Below, one piece after another: positions 1 through 9,068 of a DNA stretch of 64,000 nucleotides (positions within the stretch are counted from its first letter, which is position 1; each line of letters opens with the position of its first letter). The DNA lies in NCBI GenBank assembly GCA_965227215.1, contig OZ245729.1, positions 992,001-1,056,000 of the forward strand, written 5' to 3'. Origin of the DNA: Gracilimonas sp965227215 (GTDB lineage: Bacteria > Bacteroidota > Rhodothermia > Balneolales > Balneolaceae). Below the pieces are notes generated by a model that made no database searches, had not been told where the DNA came from, and saw only the letters and a list, made by a program, of their open reading frames with translations. The position numbers were made by a program, and so were the translations under genes.

Positions 1-2
1 AA

Positions 3-110
3 CATAAACAGCAGGAGATTTTTGCTGACAGACGGGCAAACGATACTGATGAAATTTCAGGCGGTGTCGATAAAATGGAAAGGTTGACAGTGAAGTCATT
101 TCAAGTATGA
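3..110 (+). CDS. 3' end of an unidentified gene (partial)
   Basis: An open frame enters from the left edge in frame 3 and ends at a TGA at 108-110, giving 35 residues that finish MERLTVKSFQV. The composition is hydrophilic and protein-like (rich in D, E, K, R). Frame 1 is open only to about 87 and frame 2 closes at once, so this is the best coding candidate at the edge. The piece is too short to name, and chance openness cannot be excluded. Confidence 0.4.
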   Translation, partial: HKQQEIFADRRANDTDEISGGVDKMERLTVKSFQV

Positions 111-151
111 CAGACTTCAGACAAAATTGACAGGGGTGAGAATAAGTTTTA

Positions 152-325
152 GGTGTTAAGAGCAAGGCGTTAGGTTTAAGTTGGGCATGCTAAACTCTTG
201 CTACAGATATGAAGGACCTTTTCTATTACCAGCCAGTAAGCATTTCTTGGCAAAGATTCACCGCTAAGCTCTGAATAACAACCTAAAACCTATAACCTAA
301 CACCTAAAACCTTGCCCCTAACACC
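152..325. repeat. Imperfect inverted repeat with 23-bp arms around a 128-bp spacer
   Basis: The arm at 152-174 (starting GGTGTTAAGAGCAAGG) matches the reverse complement of 303-325 at 19 of 23 positions. Further TTAGGT/ACCTAA words lie next to both arms (about 147-179 and 273-305). No convincing ORF lies between them. The structure is just downstream of the stop codons of the partial left-edge gene and of the DAHP synthase, so a transcription-stopping or mRNA-stabilising hairpin is likely. A small non-autonomous element is possible, but no target-site duplication was identified. Confidence 0.5.
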
Positions 326-327
326 TC

Positions 328-1686
328 TCACGAATAACTCTTTTTCCACTCGCGGGCTACGAGGAAAGCCATTTCCAGGCTCTGTTCGTAATTGAGACGC
401 GGATCACAAAAAGTCTCATAATTATGCTGAAGCTCTTTTTCACCCAAGCCTTTTGCACCTCCTACGCATTCGGTCACGTTATCACCGGTAAGCTCCAGGT
501 GAACTCCCCCGAGGTAGCTTCCCTCCGACCGGTGTATCGCAAAAGAAGACTGTACTTCACTTAGAATATCGTCGAAGTTGCGGGTTTTGATACCACCATC
601 GGTGCTGAATGTATTTCCGTGCATAGGGTCTGAACTCCAAACTACCGGGAAACCTTCTCGGCGAACGGCTTGTATCAACTTGGGAAGTTCTTCTTCTACC
701 ACATCCTTCCCGAAACGAGTGATGAGCACAATTTTACCAGCTTCATGATTCGGGTTCAGTGTTTCAATTAATTTCATTGTTTCGTCAATTTCATACGGTG
801 GCCCCACTTTAATACCCACCGGATTATTGATTCCCTTAAAGTATTCAACATGGGCACCGTCCAGATCCCGAGTTCGATTACCCAGCCATACCATATGCGC
901 ACTCAGGTTAAAGTATCCTTTCTTACGGGGAACAGGCCGGGTTTGGGCCGAATCGTAGTAAAGGTTTAACGCCTCGTGAGAAGTATAGAAATCTACCTTC
1001 TGCAGGGTCGAAAACGTATCCGGAGCAATAGATTCCACAAAGCGCACTGCCTTGGTGATGGAGTTAACCATGTCCTCATACTCAGCGTAATACTCATTAT
1101 TCTGCATAAAATCGAGTTCCCATTGCTCAGGATGATGAAGGTCGGCAAAACCTTCATCTGCCAGAGCACGCAAGAAATTCAGCGTTAAGCCGGCTTTGTG
1201 ATATCCTTCCAGCAGTCGCTGCGGATCAGGCATACGTATTCCGGATTCAGACTCATATCCATTAATAAGATCTCCCCGGTAATTATGGATTTCTTCCCCA
1301 TTTACTGTTTCAAAATCATTGGAGCGAGGCTTGGCATACTGCCCGGCAATCCGACCAACTCTCAATACCGGAACACCCATCTCATGGATCAGGATAAAGC
1401 TGGTTTGAAGTAGCACCTTCACCATGTTCACAATTTTAGGAGCTTTGGTAGCATCAAAACTTTCAGCGCAGTCTCCACCCTGTAACAAAAATGCCTTTCC
1501 GGCGGCTACCTTGGCCAGCTTATCCTTAAGGGCTTCAATTTCCCAGGAAGTAACAAGCGGTGGCAACGACTTCAGGGTTTCAAAACTTTTATCCAATTGC
1601 TCTTGATCGGGATACTCCGGCAGTTGTTTAACCGGTTTATCTTTCCATGATGTTGGTGACCAATTTTTATGTGCTACTTCTTGCAT
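328..1686 (-). CDS. Class II 3-deoxy-7-phosphoheptulonate (DAHP) synthase
   Basis: This enzyme condenses phosphoenolpyruvate and erythrose 4-phosphate, the first step of the shikimate/aromatic amino acid pathway, in the cytosol. The 452-aa product has the class II (plant/mycobacterial-type) signatures: a W-SPTSWKDKPVKQLPEYPD opening, LLQGGDCAESF near residue 65-75, RVGRIAGQYAKPRS, the LNFLRALADEGFADLHHPEQW segment, WLGNRTRDLDGAHVEYF, and the C-terminal GSYLGGVHLELTGDNVTECVGGA. The length is normal for the class. The start is the ATG at 1686. It is transcribed divergently from the response regulator-cyclase across a 123-bp gap. No fused chorismate mutase domain is present. Identification is secure; allosteric control cannot be read from the sequence. 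Confidence 0.96.
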   Translation of the reverse strand: MQEVAHKNWSPTSWKDKPVKQLPEYPDQEQLDKSFETLKSLPPLVTSWEIEALKDKLAKVAAGKAFLLQGGDCAESFDATKAPKIVNMVKVLLQTSFILIHEMGVPVLRVGRIAGQYAKPRSNDFETVNGEEIHNYRGDLINGYESESGIRMPDPQRLLEGYHKAGLTLNFLRALADEGFADLHHPEQWELDFMQNNEYYAEYEDMVNSITKAVRFVESIAPDTFSTLQKVDFYTSHEALNLYYDSAQTRPVPRKKGYFNLSAHMVWLGNRTRDLDGAHVEYFKGINNPVGIKVGPPYEIDETMKLIETLNPNHEAGKIVLITRFGKDVVEEELPKLIQAVRREGFPVVWSSDPMHGNTFSTDGGIKTRNFDDILSEVQSSFAIHRSEGSYLGGVHLELTGDNVTECVGGAKGLGEKELQHNYETFCDPRLNYEQSLEMAFLVAREWKKSYS

Positions 1687-1809
1687 GCGTACAATTTTTG
1701 TTAATGAACAGGTAAACTATCGGTTTTTTGGGGTTAATGCTTAAGAAATTCTCATACACATTGTTTTGCTTAATCAAATATATTACCTAACAATTCTAAA
1801 AGTCAGATC

Positions 1810-3114
1810 ATGTTAGAAACAAAACCGCGAATTTTGGTGGTTGATGACCATCCGGCGTTGGTAACGCTTACAAGGCATAAATTAATTCAAAAGGGGTATG
1901 AGGTTTTAACCGCTCAAAACGGGGAAGATGCACTGGAATTAACCCGAACGGAATACCCAGATCTCATCCTCAGCGATGTCGATATGCCCATCATGAATGG
2001 GTTTGAACTTTGTGAGCATATTAAAAAAGATACCCGGCTCAACAAGATTCCGGTCATTTTGGTTACTTCCATGGTAACCACCGAACACATCATGAAAGGA
2101 ATTGAAGCGGGAGCCGACAATTACCTCACCAAGCCCTTTGATGATGAAACCCTGTACAGCAAGATCGATGAGTTGATGCTGAATCCACCCCCACCGGTTA
2201 ATGAAGACGATACGGTAAAGGTGGAAATTGAAGGCAAAGAATATGAAATCAAAGCGGATTATTCTTATCTGGTTAACCTGTTGATTTCCACATACAAGAA
2301 TACTCTTGCTCAGAATAATCAGCTGAGCAAAATGCAAAGTGGATTAAATGCAGCCAATAAAGAACTCGAGCTTACTAAGAACGAGCATGAAGAACTGATT
2401 CATAACATTTTCCCGGAAAAGATTGCGGAAAACCTACTGGCTTATGGAACCGTAACCCCCGAGCGCTACCACGATACTACCATCATGTTTACAGATTTTG
2501 AAGGGTTTACAAAAGTAGTGCCTGAACTAAGCCCGGAGAAACTCATCGAAAGCCTTTCATTCTATTTCGACCGGTTTGACGAATTTACCCGTCAACATAA
2601 TCTGATTAAGATTAAAACCATTGGCGACAGTTATATGGCCGCCGGAGGAATCCCGGAGCGGAACCATTCACACCCTATTGACGCCATTCTTACAGCTCTT
2701 AAAATCAGGGACTTTGTTCAAACCTTTGGAGAAAAGAATAACTCAGGTACTCCATACCTTCCCGTTCGGATGGGCATACATACCGGAAAGGTAGTAGTGG
2801 GAGTTATTGGGAAAACCCGTTTTGCCTACGACATTTGGGGAGAAACCGTAAATATTGCAGCCCGTCTGGAAGAACACTCCAGAGGAAATGCCATCAATAT
2901 CTCTGAATCGACTTACGAGCGGGTTAAGGATTTCTTTGAGTGTGAATCCAGAGGGGAAATAGAAACCAAGTACATTGGCAACCTGCAGATGTATTTTGTG
3001 AAGAGAATAAAACCCGAGTTATCTGAAGATGATGAAGGGATTTTCCCGAACCGTTTATTTATCAGAGAGTACAACAGTCTGATCCGGACCTCCGGTGAAG
3101 ACAAGGACGATTAA
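1810..3114 (+). CDS. Response regulator fused to class III adenylate cyclase
   Basis: A 434-aa cytoplasmic signalling protein. Residues about 6-122 form a receiver domain with the acidic pair D12/D13, phosphoacceptor D56 (ILSDVDMP) and K108 (LTKPF). A linker with a helical, possibly coiled-coil segment (about 160-200) leads to a class III nucleotidyl cyclase domain (about 218-400). Metal-binding aspartates are D229 (FTDFEGFT) and D273 (TIGDSYMA). Lys269 and the Asp of YDIWGETVNIAARLE fit an ATP-specific (adenylate) cyclase better than a guanylate one. A phosphorelay signal may therefore be turned into cAMP. No partner histidine kinase lies next to it. The gene ends one base before the convergent cupin gene. 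Domain calls are strong; the input signal is unknown. Confidence 0.92.
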   Translation: MLETKPRILVVDDHPALVTLTRHKLIQKGYEVLTAQNGEDALELTRTEYPDLILSDVDMPIMNGFELCEHIKKDTRLNKIPVILVTSMVTTEHIMKGIEAGADNYLTKPFDDETLYSKIDELMLNPPPPVNEDDTVKVEIEGKEYEIKADYSYLVNLLISTYKNTLAQNNQLSKMQSGLNAANKELELTKNEHEELIHNIFPEKIAENLLAYGTVTPERYHDTTIMFTDFEGFTKVVPELSPEKLIESLSFYFDRFDEFTRQHNLIKIKTIGDSYMAAGGIPERNHSHPIDAILTALKIRDFVQTFGEKNNSGTPYLPVRMGIHTGKVVVGVIGKTRFAYDIWGETVNIAARLEEHSRGNAINISESTYERVKDFFECESRGEIETKYIGNLQMYFVKRIKPELSEDDEGIFPNRLFIREYNSLIRTSGEDKDD

Positions 3115-3115
3115 G

Positions 3116-3460
3116 CTACGTTGCTTCTCCTCCATCAGGGCCATAGAAAAATACCCAGGTGGCAAAGTCATCAGTGAAATCTTCGAACCGGTGAACGACA
3201 CCGGCCGGCACAAATAAAACCTGGCCGGCTTCAAAAGTATGTCTCAGCTCGCCATTAACAAAGAAACCGGTTCCGGATATCACCACATAAATTTCATCCC
3301 GTTCGTGCGGTTTTTGATTGTCGACTTTATCGGGTTTATAATACTCTACTTCAAGGCTTCCATGCTCAAACAGCTTTATGAATTCCTGATTCGTTTCCTT
3401 CAAAAGAGTGGCTGCTTTTTCGGGAGTGAGATTGGTAGGCAGTAGTTTTTGTTCTTTCAT
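3116..3460 (-). CDS. Small cupin-domain protein
   Basis: The 114-aa product is a single cupin barrel. The first motif is close to EYYKPDKVDNQKPHERDEIYVVISG, with metal-ligand-like H and E residues. The second is GQVLFVPAGVVHRFEDF with its His. Small cupins of this kind include metal-dependent isomerases, dioxygenases and ligand-binding proteins, and no substrate can be assigned. It is convergent with the adenylate cyclase (stop codons about 1 bp apart). The gap of 164 bp to uvrA on the other side probably carries both promoters. Confidence 0.85.
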   Translation of the reverse strand: MKEQKLLPTNLTPEKAATLLKETNQEFIKLFEHGSLEVEYYKPDKVDNQKPHERDEIYVVISGTGFFVNGELRHTFEAGQVLFVPAGVVHRFEDFTDDFATWVFFYGPDGGEAT

Positions 3461-3624
3461 ACGTACTTGTTCTATTTCCCGTTAATTAGCAAAATTCATC
3501 CCTCAAATTCCATTTCTGGCTTTGCTTCAACATTTCATTCAAATGTTTTTAAAAAAGGAATGAAGGAATTCCGGCCTCTGTTTTGTATTTTTCAAAGTTC
3601 TGAAATCTAAAAACACGAGAGACT

Positions 3625-6462
3625 TTGCAACATAATATTGTAGTACGCGGAGCACGCGAACACAACCTCAAAAATATTGACATCGATATTCCCCGCGATC
3701 AATTGGTCGTAATTACCGGACTTTCCGGTTCGGGAAAATCATCGCTGGCTTTTGATACCATTTACGCTGAAGGTCAGCGACGATTTTTGGAATCCCTTTC
3801 TGCTTATGCCCGCCAGTTTTTGGGGATGATGGAACGACCGGCCGTAGATTTCATTGATGGCCTCTCCCCCGTGATCTCCATCGACCAAAAAACCACCAAC
3901 AGGAACCCGCGTTCAACGGTAGGTACTGTAACAGAGATTTATGATTTCCTACGCCTGCTCTACGCTCGTGTGGGTATTCCCTATTCCTATAAAACCGGGA
4001 ATGAGATGAAAAAACAGTCGGCCGATCAGGTGGTGCAGGCCGTGATGGACATGCCGGAAGGCACCAAAGCCTATTGCCTGGCTCCGGTTGTTCGGGGCCG
4101 TAAGGGTCACTATCGCGAGTTGTTTGAGCAAACGATTAAACAAGGGTTTGTACAGGCAAGAATAGATGGTGAGTTCAAAGATCTGGAAGACGACATGAAA
4201 CTGGATCGGTACAAAACTCACAACATTGAGATAGTGGTAGACCGGTTCGTGATTTCAGAGAAAAGTGAGAAACGCATCGCCGACAGCATTCGTCTGGCTC
4301 TGGAAATGGCTGACGGAAATGTAATCCTTGCTATCAAAGATGGAGAGGAAACCACAGACAAGCTATTTTCTCAAAAACTATTCGACCCTGAAAGCGGACT
4401 TGCTTACGAAGACCCGGCTCCTAACCTGTTTTCCTTTAACTCTCCTTACGGAAATTGCAAAGAATGTGAGGGACTTGGTTACACCTATGATGTAAGCTGG
4501 GATTTACTCGTTCCCAATAAGGATCAAAGTATTGCCGATGGCGGGATTCGATTCCTGGGAGCACCCCGCGATATTTTCGTATTCAAACAACTGAAAGCTA
4601 TCCTTGAATCTTTTGATCTGGATTTTGAAACACCTATAAAAGATTATCCGGAAGAGCTGATTGATATACTGATGAATGGCAGCGGAGATAAAAAGTTCTC
4701 GGTCAGCTACGATTTTAAAGATAACTCGGTAACCTACAAGCATAAGTTTGAAGGCTTGCGGAACACCATCATCGATCAGTATCACAACAGTAAATCCAAT
4801 AAGCAGCGCGACAAAGCCAAGGCCTTTATGGATAAGGTAACCTGTCCCGAATGTGATGGCGGTCGGCTAAATAAAGAGGCTTTGTCCTATAAAATTGACG
4901 GACACACCATTCATGATCTCGTGCAAAAAGATATTCAGGAGCTGCGTGATACTTTATATGGAATTAACCTGAATGAGCGTCAGCAGATAATCGGAAATCA
5001 GGTACTTAAAGAAATACGTGACCGACTCGACTTCCTCCTGAATGTTGGGCTGAACTATCTGAGCCTTGACCGGGAAGCACAAACTCTCAGTGGTGGTGAA
5101 GCTCAGCGAATCAGGCTGGCTACCCAGATCGGAACCCAGTTGGTGGGTGTACTCTATATTCTGGATGAACCAAGCATCGGTCTTCACCAACGCGATAATA
5201 TCAAACTGATAAAATCATTAGAAACCCTTCGCGACCTCGGAAACAGCGTGATTGTGGTTGAACACGACCGCGAAACCATAGAGCATGCTGATTTTGTAGC
5301 TGACCTTGGGCCGGGCGCAGGCGTTAATGGCGGACACATTGTAACGGCCGGCAAGCCGGATGAACTCGATCCGGAATCCAGCACTGCAAAATTCCTGAAT
5401 GATGAGGAAGTCATTGAAATGCCGGATACACGTCGTGAAGGTAACAAGAAGTCCATCAAAGTGACCAATGCGCGCGGGCATAACCTGAAGAATCAGGATC
5501 TGGAAGTTCCTCTGGGCAAGTTCATCTGTGTAACCGGCGTGAGTGGAAGTGGTAAAAGCTCTTTAATCAACCAAACATTGGTACCGATTCTTTCCAACTA
5601 TTTCTATAAGTCGAAGACTGTGCCGCTTACTTATGATGGCATTGAAGGCATCGACAATGTTGATAAAATTATCTCTATTGATCAAAGCCCGATTGGCCGC
5701 ACGCCGCGCTCCAATCCGGGAACCTACACCAAAGTATTTGACTACATCCGCCGGTTGTTTGCCGAACTTCCGGAGTCTAAAATCCGGGGTTATGACCAGG
5801 GTCGTTTTTCTTTTAATGTGAAAGGCGGTCGCTGTGAAGAATGTGGTGGAGACGGTGTTCGTAAAATTGAGATGAACTTCCTCCCCGATGTGTATGTAAC
5901 CTGTGAAACCTGTAATGGGAAACGATATAACCGGGAAACGCTCGAAATCTATTACAAGGGCAAGAACATCTCGGATGTATTGAAAATGCCTATCAAAGAT
6001 GCAGCCGAGTTTTTTGACGCACAGCCTGCCATCAGCCGAAAACTGGAAACCCTGGTGGATGTCGGGCTCGGTTATCTTACCCTCGGTCAGTCTTCCACCA
6101 CATTATCAGGTGGTGAAGCACAGCGCATAAAACTGGCTCGTGAACTTTCTAAAGTGGGAACGGGTGACACCTTGTATGTAATGGACGAGCCCACAACCGG
6201 ACTGCATTTCCAGGATGTGCGCATGCTGGTAAATGTTATCCAACAACTGGTGGAAAAAGGGAATACGGTGATGGTGATTGAACACAACCTTGACCTAATC
6301 AAAGCTGCAGACTGGATTATTGACCTCGGCCCTGAAGGCGGAGCCGGCGGTGGAGAAATCATCGCGACCGGTACCCCGGAAGATGTGGCTGAAGTAGAAA
6401 AGTCTTACACCGGTCAATTTCTAAAGCAGGAATTTGAGCGACTGAGCAAACAACCGGCATAG
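3625..6462 (+). CDS. uvrA: Excinuclease ABC subunit A
   Basis: UvrA is the damage-sensing ATPase of nucleotide excision repair; its dimer loads UvrB on lesions. The 945-aa protein has the family's normal length, with two ABC ATPase modules. The first Walker A is GLSGSGKSSL near residue 31 and the second is GVSGSGKSSL near residue 640. Both modules have ABC signatures (LSGGEAQRIRLA and LSGGEAQRIKLA). Zinc-finger cysteine clusters are at CKECEGLGY/CPECDGGRL and CEECGGDGV/CETCNGKRY. The start is TTG: an in-frame TGA at 3601 leaves no upstream ATG, and the N-terminus MQHNIVVRGAREHNLKNI matches the family. It stands alone, with no uvrB or uvrC nearby. No SOS box was recognised upstream. Confidence 0.98.
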   Translation: MQHNIVVRGAREHNLKNIDIDIPRDQLVVITGLSGSGKSSLAFDTIYAEGQRRFLESLSAYARQFLGMMERPAVDFIDGLSPVISIDQKTTNRNPRSTVGTVTEIYDFLRLLYARVGIPYSYKTGNEMKKQSADQVVQAVMDMPEGTKAYCLAPVVRGRKGHYRELFEQTIKQGFVQARIDGEFKDLEDDMKLDRYKTHNIEIVVDRFVISEKSEKRIADSIRLALEMADGNVILAIKDGEETTDKLFSQKLFDPESGLAYEDPAPNLFSFNSPYGNCKECEGLGYTYDVSWDLLVPNKDQSIADGGIRFLGAPRDIFVFKQLKAILESFDLDFETPIKDYPEELIDILMNGSGDKKFSVSYDFKDNSVTYKHKFEGLRNTIIDQYHNSKSNKQRDKAKAFMDKVTCPECDGGRLNKEALSYKIDGHTIHDLVQKDIQELRDTLYGINLNERQQIIGNQVLKEIRDRLDFLLNVGLNYLSLDREAQTLSGGEAQRIRLATQIGTQLVGVLYILDEPSIGLHQRDNIKLIKSLETLRDLGNSVIVVEHDRETIEHADFVADLGPGAGVNGGHIVTAGKPDELDPESSTAKFLNDEEVIEMPDTRREGNKKSIKVTNARGHNLKNQDLEVPLGKFICVTGVSGSGKSSLINQTLVPILSNYFYKSKTVPLTYDGIEGIDNVDKIISIDQSPIGRTPRSNPGTYTKVFDYIRRLFAELPESKIRGYDQGRFSFNVKGGRCEECGGDGVRKIEMNFLPDVYVTCETCNGKRYNRETLEIYYKGKNISDVLKMPIKDAAEFFDAQPAISRKLETLVDVGLGYLTLGQSSTTLSGGEAQRIKLARELSKVGTGDTLYVMDEPTTGLHFQDVRMLVNVIQQLVEKGNTVMVIEHNLDLIKAADWIIDLGPEGGAGGGEIIATGTPEDVAEVEKSYTGQFLKQEFERLSKQPA

Positions 6463-6525
6463 CTTCATTTCTTTTCAACTTTTACTTTCACAATGGGGTA
6501 TTTGTTGATTATATTTTGAGTCTGA

Positions 6526-7080
6526 ATGAACTTTTTCAGAACACATATCACCCGATCGCTTAGCGTTGGCCTGCTGCTTGCAGGTATGGTTTTCTATTTC
6601 ATGAAACCGGTAAGTGACCATGCAGAACAGGATGCGTTTACCTCATGGCTGAAGTCTAATTTAAAATCCGGTGATAATACATCGGTTGTAGATCAGCTTA
6701 AAAAGCTTTCCTCCGGCGCTGATGAACTGGAATCTGTGATTCGTCAGGCATCCGCTTTAGTTAAAGCTCATGCCGACGACTTTCAATTTCCTGTGGATGC
6801 ACAATCCAAAGACGAAAGTGAAGTATTTCGTGTTCTGCTGAAAGAATGGAATGCTTATCAGAATTCATCTTCCGGGATGGGCAAAGCGGTTCTTATCAAA
6901 CAGGCCCAGCCACATTCAGTTTTACCGGTTGACGGATTGGCATTTTATGGTAAATCTTTTGCTGAACAACAGACCCTTACTTTTTCTCTGACCGGAGAAA
7001 AGTTTGATCAACAATCTGTCAGCCAATACAATTTTCATATCTCCCCCCTTTCCGGCGGCACCGCAATTGGTGCACCCTAG
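6526..7080 (+). CDS. Hypothetical membrane-anchored or secreted protein
   Basis: A 184-aa protein I do not recognise. Residues 1-27 (MNFFRTHITRSLSVGLLLAG...) look like an uncleaved signal anchor or signal peptide without a lipobox. The rest is hydrophilic, helix-prone up to about residue 120 and more beta-like at the end (LTFSLTGEKFDQQSVSQYNFH). It lies 63 bp after uvrA and 133 bp before secD on the same strand, with a hairpin in the second gap. It may be co-transcribed with uvrA, but no functional link is evident. Confidence 0.7.
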   Translation: MNFFRTHITRSLSVGLLLAGMVFYFMKPVSDHAEQDAFTSWLKSNLKSGDNTSVVDQLKKLSSGADELESVIRQASALVKAHADDFQFPVDAQSKDESEVFRVLLKEWNAYQNSSSGMGKAVLIKQAQPHSVLPVDGLAFYGKSFAEQQTLTFSLTGEKFDQQSVSQYNFHISPLSGGTAIGAP

Positions 7081-7094
7081 GCTTTTTTGGTTAA

Positions 7095-7121
7095 TTGTTA
7101 TTCGTTTTTTGTGAATAACAA
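7095..7121 (+). terminator. Probable terminator hairpin after the hypothetical gene
   Basis: A 9-bp perfect stem (TTGTTATTC / GAATAACAA) with a T-rich loop. It is followed after a C-rich stretch by a run of T at about 7136-7142. The T tract is not immediately next to the stem, so the call is moderate. Confidence 0.45.
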
Positions 7122-7213
7122 TAACCCCTCCCTCCTTTTTTTAAAGAAATCGGCTCATTTATTATCTCTTAGAGCCATCATTAACTAATTACTAATTTAC
7201 AAATAACGAAATT

Positions 7214-9028
7214 ATGCAAGGAAACGGATTTAAAATCGGTTGTATCGTGGCTTTTCTGGCCCTTACAATTTATTACCTCTACCCAACAGTAGTATGGTCG
7301 CTAGAACAAAACTATATGGAAGAGCTTAGTCCATCTGAACGAGCTCAGTACCAGGAAGAAGAACAGCAAAAGCTGGAAGATCTTCGTACCAATACCCTTT
7401 CCCTCGGTCTTGACCTTCAGGGTGGTATGCACGTAACACTTGAAGTAGGTGTACCGCAGCTCATCAGAGAACTGGCCGGCGAAAATGCCGATCAGCTTCT
7501 GAATGATGTGATTGATGTAGCTGCTGAACGATCGCTGGAAAACGACACCGACTTCATCGACGAGATGGTTGCTGAATTCGAATCGCGCGACCCCGATGCC
7601 CGCCTCAGCCGGTACTACCGAAATGATGCGATGGACATCACCCGTCGTTCTACCAACGAAGAGATCGCGACTTTCCTGAAAACCCAGCGACAGTCAGCAC
7701 TAGACCGGGCCATCGAAATTATTCGTACCCGTGTTGACCGCTACGGTGTAACTGAGCCTTCTATCGTGAAGCAGGGTAACAACCGCATCGTTGTTGAGCT
7801 TCCCGGTGTGGAAGACAAAGAGCGTGTACGAAGCCTTCTGAAAGGAACAGCACGACTAGAATTCCGACTGGCTGCTGATGCCCAGGAATTCCGGGCTTTT
7901 GTAAACTCAGTGTATGAGTACTATGATGACTACACGGCTAATTCTGACACCGCTGATTCAGTCGCGTCCGGTCAGTTTAATCCTTTGGAAGAAGTGTTGG
8001 TACCGGCTCAAAGTCCGTACCTCGTAGGATATGCTACCCCGGAAGACACGGCTCGCGTGATGGATCTTCTTACAACCGAAGACATTCAGCGCATGCTGCC
8101 AAGAAGCACCACCATGATGTGGAGCGCCAACCCACTGCAAGGACAAGGCGGTTCAGACCTTTACCAACTTATTGGTGTGAGAACGCAAGTGGAACTGACC
8201 GGAGACGTAATTGAAGCAGCAAGCGTTCAATTTGACCCGGCGACCAACGTACCCGAAGTATCTATGACGATGAACAGCGAAGGTGCCCGTAAATGGGGAC
8301 GTATTACCGGAGCTAACATCGGCAAGCCGGTAGCTATTGTGCTTGATGGATTTGTCTTCTCCTATCCAAATGTAAATACCAAGATTTCCAACGGCCGTTC
8401 ATCCATAACCGGATTAGATGGCGTGGAAGAAGCCGAGGATTTGGTTAATATCCTGCTTTCCGGTGCCCTCCCTGCTCCTTTGGAAATTCTTGAAGAACGT
8501 ACCGTTGGTGCAACCCTTGGTGCCGAATCTATTCAAGCAGGTTTAAATTCCATCCTGTTTGGGTTAGGTATTGTGGCCATCTTTATGATTATCTATTACC
8601 GCACCGGTGGTGGAATTGCAGATCTCGCCCTACTGCTCAACATTATTTTCATTCTCGGTATTCTGGCGGCCTTCAAAGCCACCCTTACCCTGCCGGGTAT
8701 TGCAGGTATTGTATTGACGATCGGTATGGCAGTGGATGCCAACGTACTGATATTCGACCGAATCAGGGAAGAGCAGCGTACCGGAAAAACCCTCAAAGCA
8801 TCTATCGAGGCAGGTTATGCCAACGCTATGAGCGCGATTGTGGATGCCAACGTAACCACCTTCTTTGTGGCTATCATTCTCTTCAGTTTTGGAGTTGGCC
8901 CCATTAAAGGTTTCGCGGTTACACTGATGGCCGGTATTGTAGCATCTCTGTTTAGTGCTATTGTGATAACACGGGTAGTTGTTGATTACCTGACACAGGC
9001 CAAAAAATCTGTTGTAAGCTTCGGTTAA
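7214..9028 (+). CDS. secD: Protein translocase subunit SecD
   Basis: SecD works with SecF as a proton-driven accessory of the SecYEG translocon, pulling preproteins across the inner membrane. The 604-aa protein has an N-terminal TM segment (about 10-26), the large periplasmic P1 region with LGLDLQGGMHVTLEV and RTRVDRYGVTEPSI, and a C-terminal block of TM segments. That block contains GIAGIVLTIGMAVDANVLIFDRIREE, which carries the conserved D-x-N-V-L-I-F-x-R motif. secF follows after 40 bp, so the two form an operon. The start ATG at 7214 fits the hydrophobic N-terminus. Confidence 0.97.
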   Translation: MQGNGFKIGCIVAFLALTIYYLYPTVVWSLEQNYMEELSPSERAQYQEEEQQKLEDLRTNTLSLGLDLQGGMHVTLEVGVPQLIRELAGENADQLLNDVIDVAAERSLENDTDFIDEMVAEFESRDPDARLSRYYRNDAMDITRRSTNEEIATFLKTQRQSALDRAIEIIRTRVDRYGVTEPSIVKQGNNRIVVELPGVEDKERVRSLLKGTARLEFRLAADAQEFRAFVNSVYEYYDDYTANSDTADSVASGQFNPLEEVLVPAQSPYLVGYATPEDTARVMDLLTTEDIQRMLPRSTTMMWSANPLQGQGGSDLYQLIGVRTQVELTGDVIEAASVQFDPATNVPEVSMTMNSEGARKWGRITGANIGKPVAIVLDGFVFSYPNVNTKISNGRSSITGLDGVEEAEDLVNILLSGALPAPLEILEERTVGATLGAESIQAGLNSILFGLGIVAIFMIIYYRTGGGIADLALLLNIIFILGILAAFKATLTLPGIAGIVLTIGMAVDANVLIFDRIREEQRTGKTLKASIEAGYANAMSAIVDANVTTFFVAIILFSFGVGPIKGFAVTLMAGIVASLFSAIVITRVVVDYLTQAKKSVVSFG

Positions 9029-9068
9029 TCAGTAAAAAGAAATTTAAAACGACAAAAGGAATAATATT

